From an uncultured Christensenella sp. (GTDB lineage Bacteria > Bacillota > Clostridia > Christensenellales > Borkfalkiaceae), in assembly GCA_910577555.1 (NCBI GenBank), contig CAJTLF010000008.1, forward strand, positions 1 through 64,000: a stretch of 64,000 nucleotides of DNA, read 5' to 3'. Position numbers and translations under genes: made by a program. Within the stretch, counting starts at the first letter, position 1. Each line of letters begins with the position of its first letter. Positions 53,353-63,943 of the stretch are shown piece by piece. The notes under the pieces are model-generated. The model had not been told where the DNA came from. It worked only from the letters and a program-made list of their open reading frames with translations, and searched no databases.

Positions 53353-55245
53353 TTACTTTTTGACTATCGCGTTGAATTTGCAATGAGCGATGCACGCGCC
53401 GCACTTTACGCACTTTGCCGTATCAATCTCGTGAGCGCTCTTGACCGCGCCCGAAATGGCGTTTGCGGGGCAGTTGCGCGCGCACAGCGTACAGCCGCGG
53501 CATTTGTCGGGTTCTATGTAATAATTCAGAAGCGATTTACATACGCCCGCGGGGCATTTTTTATCGTATATATGCGCCTTGTACTCGTCGCCGAAATGTT
53601 CCATTGCCGAGAGTATGGGGTTGGGCGCGGACTGACCGAGCGCGCACAGCGACGACGACTTCATATGCTCGGATATATCCTTGATTTTCACCAAATCTTC
53701 GGGTTCGCCGTTGCCCGAGCAGATTTTCTCCAGAGTTTCCAAAAGCCGTTTGGTGCCTATGCGGCAGGGCGTGCATTTGCCGCAGCTTTCGTCCGCGGTA
53801 AATTCGAGATAGAATTTGGCTATGTCCACCATACAGGTGTCTTCGTCCATTACTATAAGTCCGCCCGAACCCATCATCGAGCCGATTGAAACGAGATTGT
53901 CGAAGTCCATACCTATATCGATATATTTTGCGGGGATACAGCCGCCCGAAGGTCCGCCCGTCTGCGCCGCTTTGAACTCTTTTCCGTCCGGTATGCCGCC
54001 GCCTATGTCGTAGACGATAGTTTTTAAAGGCGTACCCATAGGAACTTCCACAAGACCTACGTTGTGGATTTTGCCGCCGACGGCGAATACCTTCGTGCCT
54101 TTACTGCGTTCCGTGCCTATGGACGAAAACCAGTGATATCCGTTAAGGAGTATGGGTGAAATATTAGCCCAGGTTTCCACGTTGTTGAGTACGGTGGGCT
54201 TTTTGAAAAGCCCGCACTGAGCCGAGAAGGGCGGGCGGGGTCTGGGTTCGCCGCGGTGACCTTCTATACTCTGCATGAGCGCGGTTTCTTCGCCGCAAAC
54301 GAACGCGCCTGCGCCAAGGCGGACGTGGATATCGAAATCGAACCCGCTGCCCAGAATATTTTTTCCCAACAGACCGTATTCGCGCGCCTGCTTAATTGCA
54401 AGCTCCAGCCTTTCGACGGCTATGGGATATTCGGCACGCACGTAAACGTAGCCTTCGGACGCGCCTACGGCGTAGCCCGCGATAGTCATTGCTTCGAGTA
54501 CGCAGTGCGGGTCGCCTTCGAGAACGGACCTGTCCATAAACGCGCCGGGGTCGCCTTCGTCCGCGTTACAGCAAACGTATTTGGGCGAGCCTTCCGCCAT
54601 ACGCGTAAACCGCCATTTTTTGCCCGTGGGGAAGCCCGCGCCGCCCCTGCCGCGCAAGCCGGACTTTTCAATTTCGTCGATAACTCCGTCAGGCGTCATT
54701 TCGAAAAGGGCGCGACAGAGCGCGGAATAGTCGCCCGCGCCGATAGCTTCGTCTATGCTTTCAGCCGCGATTACGCCGCAGTTGCGGAGCGCGATGCGCA
54801 TCTGGTGTTTATAAAATGGTATTTCCGAAAAGGGGATTACCGTTCCGTCGCTTTGCACCGTTTCGGCGTAGAGCAGTTCCTTTACGATTTCGCCGCCATT
54901 TACAAGGTGTTTTTCCGCAACCGTCTTTGCGTGTTCGGGCGTCATTTGCGAATAGAACGCGCCTTCGGGATATACAATCATTATGGGTCCGAGCGCGCAC
55001 AGACCGAAACAGCCCGTTTTTACGATTAAAACGTCGTCTATTCCCAGCTCTTTAAAAGATTTTTCAAGCTGTTCGATTACCTTTAACGAGTGCGAAGAAG
55101 TACAGCCCGTACCGCCGCACACAAGCACCTGCTTTCTGTAACCCGTGCGCTTTGCAAGCCGCTCTGCCTGTTCGCGCACTATTCTTCTTACGTTTACCAA
55201 TTCCGCTTTTTCTGCGGCTATTTTTTTGAGTTGTTCTACAGTCAT
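53353..55245 (-). CDS. hydB: Hydrogenase NADH/FMN subunit HydB (NuoF-like)
   Basis: 630 residues. N-terminal thioredoxin-like [2Fe-2S] domain (VCGGTGCTSSHS, then KTGCFGLCALGP). The NuoF core has GLRGRGGAGFPTGKKW and NADEGDPGAFMDRS for FMN and NADH, and the [4Fe-4S] motif SCGKCTPCRIG. The C-terminus adds a two-cluster ferredoxin domain (CRGCTLCARNCP and CVKCGACIAHC). This N- and C-terminal dressing is the HydB/NfnB-type arrangement of bifurcating hydrogenases, where FMN is the bifurcation site. It sits between hydC and hydA with gaps of 10 and 12 nt. Confidence 0.96.
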   Translation of the reverse strand: MTVEQLKKIAAEKAELVNVRRIVREQAERLAKRTGYRKQVLVCGGTGCTSSHSLKVIEQLEKSFKELGIDDVLIVKTGCFGLCALGPIMIVYPEGAFYSQMTPEHAKTVAEKHLVNGGEIVKELLYAETVQSDGTVIPFSEIPFYKHQMRIALRNCGVIAAESIDEAIGAGDYSALCRALFEMTPDGVIDEIEKSGLRGRGGAGFPTGKKWRFTRMAEGSPKYVCCNADEGDPGAFMDRSVLEGDPHCVLEAMTIAGYAVGASEGYVYVRAEYPIAVERLELAIKQAREYGLLGKNILGSGFDFDIHVRLGAGAFVCGEETALMQSIEGHRGEPRPRPPFSAQCGLFKKPTVLNNVETWANISPILLNGYHWFSSIGTERSKGTKVFAVGGKIHNVGLVEVPMGTPLKTIVYDIGGGIPDGKEFKAAQTGGPSGGCIPAKYIDIGMDFDNLVSIGSMMGSGGLIVMDEDTCMVDIAKFYLEFTADESCGKCTPCRIGTKRLLETLEKICSGNGEPEDLVKIKDISEHMKSSSLCALGQSAPNPILSAMEHFGDEYKAHIYDKKCPAGVCKSLLNYYIEPDKCRGCTLCARNCPANAISGAVKSAHEIDTAKCVKCGACIAHCKFNAIVKK

Positions 55246-55255
55246 ACTTCCCCCG

Positions 55256-55744
55256 TCAGTCCTGCATATACTTGTCGAGAATGCCCTTTACGTCGTCGGG
55301 CTTTAACCTGCCGTAAACTTCGCCGTCTATAATCATTACGGGCGCAAGTCCGCACGCGCCCACGCAACGGCAGCTCTCGATAGAAAACTTTTTATCGGGC
55401 GTGCACTCGCCGCAACGCACGCGGAGTTCGTGCTCAACCGCTTCGAGTATCTTGTCCGAACCCTTTACGTAGCACGCCGTACCCAGACAAATGCTTATCT
55501 TGTGCTTGCCCTTGGGGGTGAGCGAAAACTGCGAGTAGAAAGTGGCTACGCCGTAAACTTCCGCCAGCGGGATATTCAGCTCCTCCGCGATAACGGACTG
55601 CACTTCGGACGGCAGATAGCCGTAAATATTCTGCGCCGCGTGCAGAACGGGCATGAGCGCGCCGCGCTCGCCGCGACACTTTTCTATGCATCCGAGCAGC
55701 TCCGACATTTGCTCCTTAGTGCCTTCAAACGCGTTTTGTGACAT
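55256..55744 (-). CDS. hydC: Hydrogenase [2Fe-2S] subunit HydC (NuoE-like)
   Basis: 162 residues. NuoE/thioredoxin-like [2Fe-2S] protein with cysteines in SICLGTACYVKGS and SCRCVGACGLAP. Family phrases LPSEVQSVIAEEL and VYGVATFYSQFSL are present. It is the first gene of the hyd operon, with AGGAGAT before the ATG. In the complex it links the flavin subunit to the rest of the electron chain. Confidence 0.95.
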   Translation of the reverse strand: MSQNAFEGTKEQMSELLGCIEKCRGERGALMPVLHAAQNIYGYLPSEVQSVIAEELNIPLAEVYGVATFYSQFSLTPKGKHKISICLGTACYVKGSDKILEAVEHELRVRCGECTPDKKFSIESCRCVGACGLAPVMIIDGEVYGRLKPDDVKGILDKYMQD

Positions 55745-55782
55745 TTATTATCTCCTGTAATTTAATCGATAAAATTATACTT

Positions 55783-55812
55783 ATTATATCATATGAAGCT
55801 ATACGTTAGCAA
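55783..55812 (-). promoter_or_regulatory. hydCBA promoter
   Basis: Minus-strand TTGCTA (55812-55807), 18-bp spacer, TATAAT (55788-55783). I see no Rex-type palindrome beside it. Confidence 0.5.
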
Positions 55813-55923
55813 TTATTTGAAAGGGGGTTGAGAAAAATTTTTTAAAGGAAAATTTTGGGGCGTTTACGATTGAGCCCGACGGTGCGGACAGCCGCAGTTA
55901 TTGCGGTGCAGGAATACAAAAAA

Positions 55924-55951
55924 CCGCCGCGGCGCAATTGCGCCGCGGCGG
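55924..55951 (-). terminator. Terminator of the 2604-residue surface protein gene
   Basis: A perfect 28-bp palindrome (CCGCCGCGGCGCAA facing its complement, no loop spacer) followed on the minus strand by six T. Confidence 0.85.
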
Positions 55952-56011
55952 TGCTTTACTTTATATGAAGTTTATCTGCCGATTACGGATATCTTCACGT
56001 TTTTACGGAGA

Positions 56012-59000
56012 TTATTCGCCGGTTACGGGGTTATCTTCGCCTTCGTCGGGGTCGGGAGTAACTTCGGGCGGGGTTACCTGCGTAACCTGTTTCCACTCTT
56101 CGTTTTCAAAATCCCACTCGACTTTGTCTACGGTGTACTTGACAATCTTGTACTCCTGCGCGTCGCTCGATTTAAGCACGTAGTCCTTTATTCCGCTTGC
56201 AAGCGAAGGAACTGCCGAGTATGTTCCCGACGCGCTGTGGTCGCCTTCTACGGTAACCACGAGCTCGACCGCAAGCCCGCTCGCATCGATAAACCACGCC
56301 TTGGGCGCGATATTCTGCCCGTTATAGGTGAGAGTCGTTTCGCCCCAGACCACTTCCACGCTCTTGGGTTCGATTACAACGGTAACGCTCATTTCGCCGC
56401 CCGAGTTGTAGTTGCCGTCCATAGGCGTTGCGGTTACGGTGTAAGTGCCTACCGAAATAACGGTGTTTACGGCTTTACCGTCCGCGTCGGTTATCGAGTA
56501 AGTGAACTTAACGCCGTCCACGTCCGCCTGAGCAAAAGGCTGTTGCGCCGTGCCGTTGAATTCGTAGGTGTAAACTCCGTCCACCCCTGCTACCGAACCC
56601 GTCCAGCTTACCGTTATATCCTTTTTATGGATAGTGAACGCTTTCATAGTGGACGATGCGCTGAAGTTGTAATCGTTGAATACGTCTATCGCGTTTGCGT
56701 AGTATTCGCCGGTTGACGCGGTTATCGCCGCGCCGCTGACGGGAACGGTAATCATTTCGCCGTCTACGCTTTCAAACTTGGGTACGGGGCAGATAGGGTT
56801 GCCCGTGTAAGCCCAGTCGAAGGACGCGTTTTCGTCCGACTCGCTGACGTCGCCCACGCCGAACCATTCGATATCCACTTCCTTGGGAAGAATTTCAAAC
56901 TCGATTTGCTGTGACGCGGTGTCGTCGCTGAACGCGTAGTTTTCGGGATTGCTGAGCTTTGCAACCGCAACGTACTTGCCCGCGCCGCGAGCTTCGCCCG
57001 TAACTACCAGCGACGCGCCAGTTGCGTGTACTTTCGCGCTCGGTCCGTGCATTTCACCGTCGAAGGTCCATCTGTAGCCGACTACGGTGACGCCGTCTTC
57101 GTCTAAAATTTCTTCCGCGTTTTCGTCCGCAGACCAGTCTACCTGCTGGATAGTCCATTTATTGATTTTAAATTCCTTGGTGTTGCCGCCGCTGAACTCG
57201 CAGTTTTCGGGCAGCATTGCGGTAGCCGTGTAAGCCTGTTCGCTCGCGTCCGTCTGCGCGCCCATAATTCCGCCGTTTTCAACGGTGAGCTCGTGAACGA
57301 TATACTCGCCCTGTTCGTCCTTTTCCCAGTTGGTATAGGTTGCGGTGGGTGCGAACGATTCCGTGCCCTTATAATCCCACTCGAACTTGCCGTCATTATC
57401 GGCGTTGCCGTGCCATTCAAGGGTTATTGCGTAGGGTTTAACGCGATAGGTGCGTTCCGCCGCATTGCCGTCCGCGTTTGCGAGATAGTAGTTATCGTCG
57501 TCGGTAACGGCGTAAGCCACGTATTCGCCGACGCGCGATTCCGCGCCGAGTACGGTTATGGTTATGCTTTCGCCCTTGACCACGTCGTTCTGTTCAGCCT
57601 GAGCTTCGGGAGCGTGTTCTTCGCCGTCGTACGACCAGACCATAGCCCCGTCGACGCCCTGCCAGTAGACGGTTACTTTCTTTTGCGCAATTTCAAACGC
57701 GCAGGTATCCGTCTTTTCTTCGTAGGTGTAGTTGCCGTTTATAAAGGTTATGACAGCCACGTGCGAGCCTGCGTTCTTATATCCCGTTACAGTATAGTCA
57801 ACGCCTTCCTGCAAGGTTATTTCCGTGCCGTCGTCGCGCCCGTCCTTTACGGTTGCAACGGGCTTTTGCATCTGACCGTTGTATACCAACGCGGTAACCG
57901 TCCATTCGACCGCGATTTTCTTGGGAAGAATGGTAAATTCGCAGGTTGAGCCGCTCAACACGAGCGAGTCGCTCTCTACGTACGCCATATATCTGCCCGC
58001 GTCCGTTCTTGCGCCGAATACTTCGAGTCCGACTTCTTCTCCGTCGTCGTTCACATAGTAAGCCGTGGGCTTATGCTCCGCGCCGTCGTAAGTAAATTCG
58101 TTATCTCTCCAAAGCACCTGCGTTATGGTGTTGCGGACTATGTCGAAACGCTTGCTTGCGCCCGTAAGCGAGTAGTTTGCGTTTGCGAAGTCGTTTTCGT
58201 CCAACGCGGCGTACGCGTAGTGCGAGCCGATTTCCGCGGTTGCGCCCGTGACCTTGATATTGAGCTTAACGCCGTCTACCGTAAGGGTTGCGGCGGGCGC
58301 GTGCGACGCGCCGTCGTGCGTCCATACGAAATAGCCGTCGCGGTCGTCCGCGTCTTCTGCGGACCATTCAACCATAAGCGGGTTGATAACGCGCTTTTTA
58401 ATGGTATATTCCTGCGTCGCGCTGCTGTCGTCGCTCTCTATTATGGTGAAGTTGCCGTTTACCTTTGCAACCGCGGTATAAGTTCCCGCGTTTACTTCCT
58501 TTTCAACGGTGATTAATATTTCGCCCGTAACGCCCGTAACGTTCTTTGCCGCCGCAACGGGTCCGTGTTCGGCTCCGTCGAACGTCCATTCGAAGCTTCC
58601 GCCCGAGAGCGTGTCGCCCGACCAGCCCACTTCAATCGCCTTGGGCGCGATAGTATAAGTAAAGCTTGCGTCTTCGGGAGCTACGTTGTAGTTGCCCGGT
58701 CTTATAAACGCCGAGTAAGTGCCTGCGTTCGTATATCTTCCGCCCGTTTCGAGTACGGTATAAGTCGCGGGGTCGGATAAGTCGATTTCGACTGCCGCGT
58801 CGGTAGGCATGAGCGCGACGGGTGACTGCGGTCTGCCCGTATATACGAAGTTATAGCCTGCGGCAGGAACGAACGCGCCGTTCTCTTCTACCGCCCATAC
58901 TATGCCCGCAACCGTTTCGGTATCGTGCTTTTGCGCGACTACCGAGAAATTCTTGTCTGCGGGAACGGTAGACGGCAATTCGCAAAGCGCGCCTACGCCC

Positions 59001-62000
59001 GTAAGGCTTGCCCTTGCCACGTAAACGCCCTGCGACCACATTCCCGCAAAGCTTGCGAGATTGCCGTCTTCGAGCGTGTATTCCACGTCGAGCTTAATCT
59101 GCGAAGATTTAGCCGCGCCCGCCACGGATACCACGCCGTAAGCCGAAAGGCGGGGACCGTTAGAGCCGTAAACGGAAATTTCTTCTATTTCGGGAACTTC
59201 GTCCGCGCCGAGCGCGGTCTGCGCGCCGTACTGATACCACAGCACTTCGGTTATTACGCTGTTGTCAACGCGGCACGCCGCGGTAGCGTTTACAAGCTGA
59301 TAATTTTTGGAGTATTCGGAGTTTGCGAACGCCGCGGTTACCGTGTATGTACCGTTATCCGCCGCTCCGTTCACCACGAGCTTAACCGTCGAATCGTCCG
59401 TTTCGAATAAGGGCGCGTGCTTTTTGCCGTCGTAAGCCCATACGAATGTAGTACCGTCCGCCGCGGCGTAATCGTCCTGCCGCCATTCGACGGTGACCGT
59501 TTTCTTCTGCACGGTGATATTGATTATCTTATCCGCGTAGTTGCCGCTGTTTTCGGTGATTTTAACGGTGTATAAACCCGCGTTCACGGGCAATTCGTCG
59601 CCGTAGTTCACGCCGTTTGCCGAGTACTGCACGGTTATATCGAGATTTTCACTCTTAACGCCCGTAGCCGCAAATTCAAGCGCAACGCCGTTACCCGTGT
59701 AAGTAAGGGTTATGGCAGTGCCTGCCGCCGCGCCGCTTTCCGTAAGCGACATATCCGCCTTGTTTATATCGAAGTAGAACTTGGTTTCGTTTGTGGTGAA
59801 GTTATCGTTATTCACGCTCACCGCGGCGCAGTAACGCCCTGCCGCAACGGGTTCGCCCGCCAACGCTTCGCCGAGCGCGCCGCCTTCGAGTACGGGATAG
59901 TAGGTTATAATTAAATCGCTTACCTGCGGGATATCTCCCTGCGTTACGGCAGTGCTTACCGTAAGAGTAAGGCTTTGACCTTCGCCGTTATAAGTAAGGT
60001 TTAAAGTTCCGTTGTTTACGTTCAAGCCCGCGGGGGTGATTTGATACCCGAGCGTAGCCGTATCCAGAGCGGGAGCATAGTTGCCGTCCGCAAAGGTTGC
60101 CGTTGCAAGATATTGCCCTGCGTTTACGGAATTTCCGCCGACGAGCGTCGCGCCGTTCACGCCCGCAACGCCTACGGTTACGGGTACGCGGTTGCCGCTG
60201 ATATCGAGATAATATCCCGTGGGCGCAAGCGCACTGCCCGTGTACTTAAACGAGTTTTCATCCCAAACCACTTCAACGCTGTTGGGTCTGATAACGAAAT
60301 CTTTATAAACGGTTGCGGTAGTGGCAAACTGATAATTGTCGTTGTAAACCACCGCGTATGCACGGTAATTGCCCGCGTTTACGGGAGTAACCAGCCTGCC
60401 GTTTAAAACGCCGCCGTTGCGGTCTTCGTAAACAACGCCGTAGTTTACGGTGTCGCCCGAAAGCGCGCCTTCGACAAACGCCTGCACGCCCTTGGAATTG
60501 CCGTCATAGGTTACCGTGCCGTCGCCCCAGCGGAGCTGTAAGTTGCGTTTGCCTATGTCGAAGTGAACGCTCTTGCTGTTGAAATAGTTGCCCTTGCCCG
60601 TAACGGTCACAGTTCCCTGACCCGCGTTTATATTGTTGGAATAGGCTACGGTGTAATCCGTTCCCTCGGTAAGGGTAAAGCCTTCGTAAGTTACCTTAAT
60701 TTCGGGCTTTAATTCCCCGCCGTTATAAATCAAATTCTTTTCCACCACTTCAACGGCGAGCTTGTTGCCGTTAAAGCTGCGGGGAGTGATTTCAAAGGTG
60801 TAAACGGGGTTGTTATACTTTTCGGGATTTTTAGCCGTGAACTTGTAAACGCCCACCTGCGATACGGGGTTGGAAACGGGAATACCGTTCTGATTGTATA
60901 TGCTTGAAATACCTTCCGTCATATTCACGCGGTCTATCGTGTAGTACGCGTCGGGATTGTATTCCATAGAATAGTAAGTTTCATTCGCAGGTCTGTTTAC
61001 GGGAGTGCCGCCGTTAGCCGAAATTCTCCAAACGACGTCAGTTCTTGCCGCGTGCTGCCTAGCTACGATATTAATTTCCCCGCTGACTATCGCTAAATCG
61101 TTTATAAGTGAGTCCGCGAAGAAATATTTATTATAGTCTGCCGCCGCGTTGCCCTGCGTTGTATATCCCGTGGTAACGACGCCCGCTTCACCTGCCGTAA
61201 AGTGAACGCCTATTTTGGTGTTATCGGGCAATTTTTTACCGATTATTATTTTCGAGCTTGAAGTAATCCCAACGTTACTGGTTATACCGCTCGTTAAATT
61301 CCTTTTGGAGTTTATATTGCCGTATACCTGCCCGCCGTTAATTATTAATGTAGAATTCTCAAAGCTATTTATAGCCGCACCCTTTTGCCCGTCGTTGCCC
61401 GTAATCAAGCCGCCGTTTATAGTTGCGGTAGTTGTAGGATTTAACATTATAGCCGAGCCTACCGCACCCGAGATATTGTTTATAATTCGACCGCCGTTCA
61501 TAATGAACGAACCTTTACCGTCAGTACCTACGCAAACTGCACCGCCGTTACCATTGGTATAGTTGCCGCTCATAACGCCGTTGTACATAGTTACTTTTGA
61601 ACTATTATTAATATATATACCGCCTGAATGTTCAACGCTTACGTTATCGTTTATTTCACCGTTGTAAAAAGCAAGCTTAGAATTTGTATCAACGTATATG
61701 CCGCCACCGCGTGCAACACACCTATTATTATTTACCTTTCCGTTGTAAATATTTACGATTGAATTTGTGGTGAATATTCCGCCGCCGTTTGTCTTAGCAT
61801 AGTTATCTGCTATTTCGCCGCCGTAAATATTCAATACACTATTTGTACCTACATAAATACCGCCACCAACATATGTACTACTATTACCGTAAAATTTACC
61901 GCCGTAAATATCCAAAGTCATGTTGGTAGACGTAGATACGGCACCACCGCCACCACTGCCAATCGTGCGGTTTCTTAAAACTTCACCGCCGTTTATAACT

Positions 62001-63826
62001 GCGTGAGTATCACTGGAAAAATATAATCCGCTACCGCCGCCCAGCGAGATATTGTCACGTACAATACCGCCGTTAATTTCAATGTTAAATTTTGCCGCAA
62101 CGCCGCCACCGGAGCCGGCAACTTCAAAACCGCCGTAATTGTTACAGATAGTTCCGCCGTTAATTATTAAGTTACCCCAAGACAATAAGCCGCCGCCACC
62201 GCCGCCGTTAGACTTGTTATTGCAGATAGTTCCGCTATTTATTATTAAATTACCTTGACTATATATTCCGCCGCCGATATTCATCGTTGCAAAACCGCCG
62301 GAAATCATACCCGTTTGCGCGGAAGAAGTATCTTCAAGAATGAAAGTTGCGTTATCTTGAACGTATATTGCGTTGCCGTAATCTACCGATTTTCCCAGAT
62401 TGCGGTCTATTTTATATCCGTTTAAATTTAACTTTATGTTCGCGCCTTGCGGTACGCAAAGTCTGCCCGAGTCAAAGCCCACACCGTCGCCGAAGGAAGT
62501 TGAAAGAGTTTCGTTGTCGGAAGCGTCGGCTATCCAGTTGCGTTTTAAGGTGAAGGTTTGCTGTCTGCCCGTGCTTAAACTTTTTTCAACCGTTCTGTTC
62601 CACTCGTCCTGTAGGTCGGAATTGTCCTGATTGTCGCCCAAGCTTGCAAGAACTTTGGTTAAATTAAGGTGGAATGCAGGGCGCACGGACATTCTGTCAC
62701 ATTCGCGTGCGTTATCACCGTAATCATTATTTCTGATGTAATAAACTCTGCCGCCATAATCGTTAACACCGGCAGTACGCGTCCAATAACCGCCAACGGT
62801 TTTCTGTCCGTTTTCGTTAGACGTCGTCGTCGAATCTTTTCCGTCCTTGTTAAGACGTTGGGATACGGTTGTATCCCAAAGACCGGGATATGATTTCCCG
62901 TCTCGTGCAAAGCCGGTTTCCATCATACTGGGAATCCACATATAGTCGTTGCCCCAGCTGTCGTAATAAACGCCCTTTTCGCCTTTGGTCAGATATTTCT
63001 CGCCGCAGGCGTTCATATTTAAGCCTTCACCGCTTAATTGGGAATTGGGCGCGTCCGTTTCGGTAAAAGAATCAGAATCTTTTATGACTGCTTCAACTTG
63101 CCAAGGAACGAATTTGGGCTGAACCATAAATTGGGTTAATCCGTCGGAAAGAAAATTTTTATAATTGCTTTCCCAAGCACCTACGTAATTTAAGGTAACT
63201 GCCGACGAGTCCGTGATATTAAGCGCGGTAGAATACGGTTCTGCGCCTTCTACCTGAGCGTAAGGCGTGCCGTTAATGAAGGAGCGGACATAGCTGGACG
63301 AATACATATTGGCAGGGAATTCAAAATCTGCGCCATTTTCAGTATACCAACCCGCGGAAAACGGCTCGGTAAGCTGACTGTAAGCATACCAAAGGGTGAC
63401 GATAATTTCGCCGCTTTCAAGTCTGGAAACGTAAGTCGGCGTAAACTTTTGAATTCCGTTACTACCGCTGTCAAGCACAATGTCTTTCCCGCCGTTATTA
63501 GCCGCGATTTGGGTTGCGGTGAGCGTGCCTTTTTCACTTTCGGAAAGAGCTTGCTCTAAATCAGCCAAAGTGCCGTTAGGCTTGCCCGTAAGCTGTTTTA
63601 CCAAATCCTTTACGGGCCGGGCGTTGAACTTTTGGTCGTCTACGTTCCATAGTCCGCCTGAAGTTATAGTTGACGCAATGTTTGTACTGAGCATAGCGTT
63701 GGCAATATCGCCGCCCGCAAGCGTGGCTACGCCCGCCGCCGCGCTGATTGCAAACGCCGCGGACAGGGCGCACACGAACGCCTTTTTGGCTTTTGAAATT
63801 GAAGTTATATTTTTTAAAATTTTCAT
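56012..63826 (-). CDS. Secreted 2604-residue DUF6273 / beta-helix / MBG-repeat surface protein
   Basis: Signal peptide at 1-44 (AFVCALSAAFAISAAAGVAT). Residues of about 170-395 are DUF6273-like: SWGNDYMWIPSMMETGFA, GGYWTRTAGVNDYGGRV, and RMSVRPAFHLNLTKV. Residues of about 430-860 form a right-handed beta-helix of 'IxGGxIxxNxxxxGGGIY' rungs. The rest, to about 2570, is MBG-type Ig modules with recurring 'VEWxxxxFxYDGxxHxPxA' starts. The protein ends PDPDEGEDNPVTGE directly before the stop, which resembles a sortase-type motif without the hydrophobic and basic tail. Probably an exported adhesin. AAGGG lies 7 nt before the ATG; a terminator follows. Confidence 0.9.
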   Translation of the reverse strand: MKILKNITSISKAKKAFVCALSAAFAISAAAGVATLAGGDIANAMLSTNIASTITSGGLWNVDDQKFNARPVKDLVKQLTGKPNGTLADLEQALSESEKGTLTATQIAANNGGKDIVLDSGSNGIQKFTPTYVSRLESGEIIVTLWYAYSQLTEPFSAGWYTENGADFEFPANMYSSSYVRSFINGTPYAQVEGAEPYSTALNITDSSAVTLNYVGAWESNYKNFLSDGLTQFMVQPKFVPWQVEAVIKDSDSFTETDAPNSQLSGEGLNMNACGEKYLTKGEKGVYYDSWGNDYMWIPSMMETGFARDGKSYPGLWDTTVSQRLNKDGKDSTTTSNENGQKTVGGYWTRTAGVNDYGGRVYYIRNNDYGDNARECDRMSVRPAFHLNLTKVLASLGDNQDNSDLQDEWNRTVEKSLSTGRQQTFTLKRNWIADASDNETLSTSFGDGVGFDSGRLCVPQGANIKLNLNGYKIDRNLGKSVDYGNAIYVQDNATFILEDTSSAQTGMISGGFATMNIGGGIYSQGNLIINSGTICNNKSNGGGGGGLLSWGNLIINGGTICNNYGGFEVAGSGGGVAAKFNIEINGGIVRDNISLGGGSGLYFSSDTHAVINGGEVLRNRTIGSGGGGAVSTSTNMTLDIYGGKFYGNSSTYVGGGIYVGTNSVLNIYGGEIADNYAKTNGGGIFTTNSIVNIYNGKVNNNRCVARGGGIYVDTNSKLAFYNGEINDNVSVEHSGGIYINNSSKVTMYNGVMSGNYTNGNGGAVCVGTDGKGSFIMNGGRIINNISGAVGSAIMLNPTTTATINGGLITGNDGQKGAAINSFENSTLIINGGQVYGNINSKRNLTSGITSNVGITSSSKIIIGKKLPDNTKIGVHFTAGEAGVVTTGYTTQGNAAADYNKYFFADSLINDLAIVSGEINIVARQHAARTDVVWRISANGGTPVNRPANETYYSMEYNPDAYYTIDRVNMTEGISSIYNQNGIPVSNPVSQVGVYKFTAKNPEKYNNPVYTFEITPRSFNGNKLAVEVVEKNLIYNGGELKPEIKVTYEGFTLTEGTDYTVAYSNNINAGQGTVTVTGKGNYFNSKSVHFDIGKRNLQLRWGDGTVTYDGNSKGVQAFVEGALSGDTVNYGVVYEDRNGGVLNGRLVTPVNAGNYRAYAVVYNDNYQFATTATVYKDFVIRPNSVEVVWDENSFKYTGSALAPTGYYLDISGNRVPVTVGVAGVNGATLVGGNSVNAGQYLATATFADGNYAPALDTATLGYQITPAGLNVNNGTLNLTYNGEGQSLTLTVSTAVTQGDIPQVSDLIITYYPVLEGGALGEALAGEPVAAGRYCAAVSVNNDNFTTNETKFYFDINKADMSLTESGAAAGTAITLTYTGNGVALEFAATGVKSENLDITVQYSANGVNYGDELPVNAGLYTVKITENSGNYADKIINITVQKKTVTVEWRQDDYAAADGTTFVWAYDGKKHAPLFETDDSTVKLVVNGAADNGTYTVTAAFANSEYSKNYQLVNATAACRVDNSVITEVLWYQYGAQTALGADEVPEIEEISVYGSNGPRLSAYGVVSVAGAAKSSQIKLDVEYTLEDGNLASFAGMWSQGVYVARASLTGVGALCELPSTVPADKNFSVVAQKHDTETVAGIVWAVEENGAFVPAAGYNFVYTGRPQSPVALMPTDAAVEIDLSDPATYTVLETGGRYTNAGTYSAFIRPGNYNVAPEDASFTYTIAPKAIEVGWSGDTLSGGSFEWTFDGAEHGPVAAAKNVTGVTGEILITVEKEVNAGTYTAVAKVNGNFTIIESDDSSATQEYTIKKRVINPLMVEWSAEDADDRDGYFVWTHDGASHAPAATLTVDGVKLNIKVTGATAEIGSHYAYAALDENDFANANYSLTGASKRFDIVRNTITQVLWRDNEFTYDGAEHKPTAYYVNDDGEEVGLEVFGARTDAGRYMAYVESDSLVLSGSTCEFTILPKKIAVEWTVTALVYNGQMQKPVATVKDGRDDGTEITLQEGVDYTVTGYKNAGSHVAVITFINGNYTYEEKTDTCAFEIAQKKVTVYWQGVDGAMVWSYDGEEHAPEAQAEQNDVVKGESITITVLGAESRVGEYVAYAVTDDDNYYLANADGNAAERTYRVKPYAITLEWHGNADNDGKFEWDYKGTESFAPTATYTNWEKDEQGEYIVHELTVENGGIMGAQTDASEQAYTATAMLPENCEFSGGNTKEFKINKWTIQQVDWSADENAEEILDEDGVTVVGYRWTFDGEMHGPSAKVHATGASLVVTGEARGAGKYVAVAKLSNPENYAFSDDTASQQIEFEILPKEVDIEWFGVGDVSESDENASFDWAYTGNPICPVPKFESVDGEMITVPVSGAAITASTGEYYANAIDVFNDYNFSASSTMKAFTIHKKDITVSWTGSVAGVDGVYTYEFNGTAQQPFAQADVDGVKFTYSITDADGKAVNTVISVGTYTVTATPMDGNYNSGGEMSVTVVIEPKSVEVVWGETTLTYNGQNIAPKAWFIDASGLAVELVVTVEGDHSASGTYSAVPSLASGIKDYVLKSSDAQEYKIVKYTVDKVEWDFENEEWKQVTQVTPPEVTPDPDEGEDNPVTGE

Positions 63827-63881
63827 ACCGTTTCCCTTCTTTTAAAAAGTTACGATTTTTGTTTGGGGGTTGCATTGTTCT

Positions 63882-63910
63882 GGATTGCTTCGCTGACGCT
63901 CGCAATGACG
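63882..63910. repeat. Short dispersed repeat of the 'GGATTGCTTCG...CGCAATGACG' type
   Basis: GGATTGCTTCG, then CTGACGCT, then CGCAATGACG, with ATTGC/GCAAT arms. Nearly the same element recurs in intergenic DNA of many bacteria. One copy is seen here. The 63827-64000 stretch otherwise holds two TGGGCGTT copies and the hairpin at 63944-63963. Confidence 0.5.
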
Positions 63911-63943
63911 GGTGGGCGTTACGCTTTGACCGATGGGCGTTGT

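Noticed and set aside
56012..63826. Formylglycine-generating sulfatase-activator domain in the WIPSMMETGF / VRPAFHLN region
   Set aside because: The wording fits DUF6273 of gut Clostridia better. The catalytic Cys motif of formylglycine-generating enzymes is not visible.
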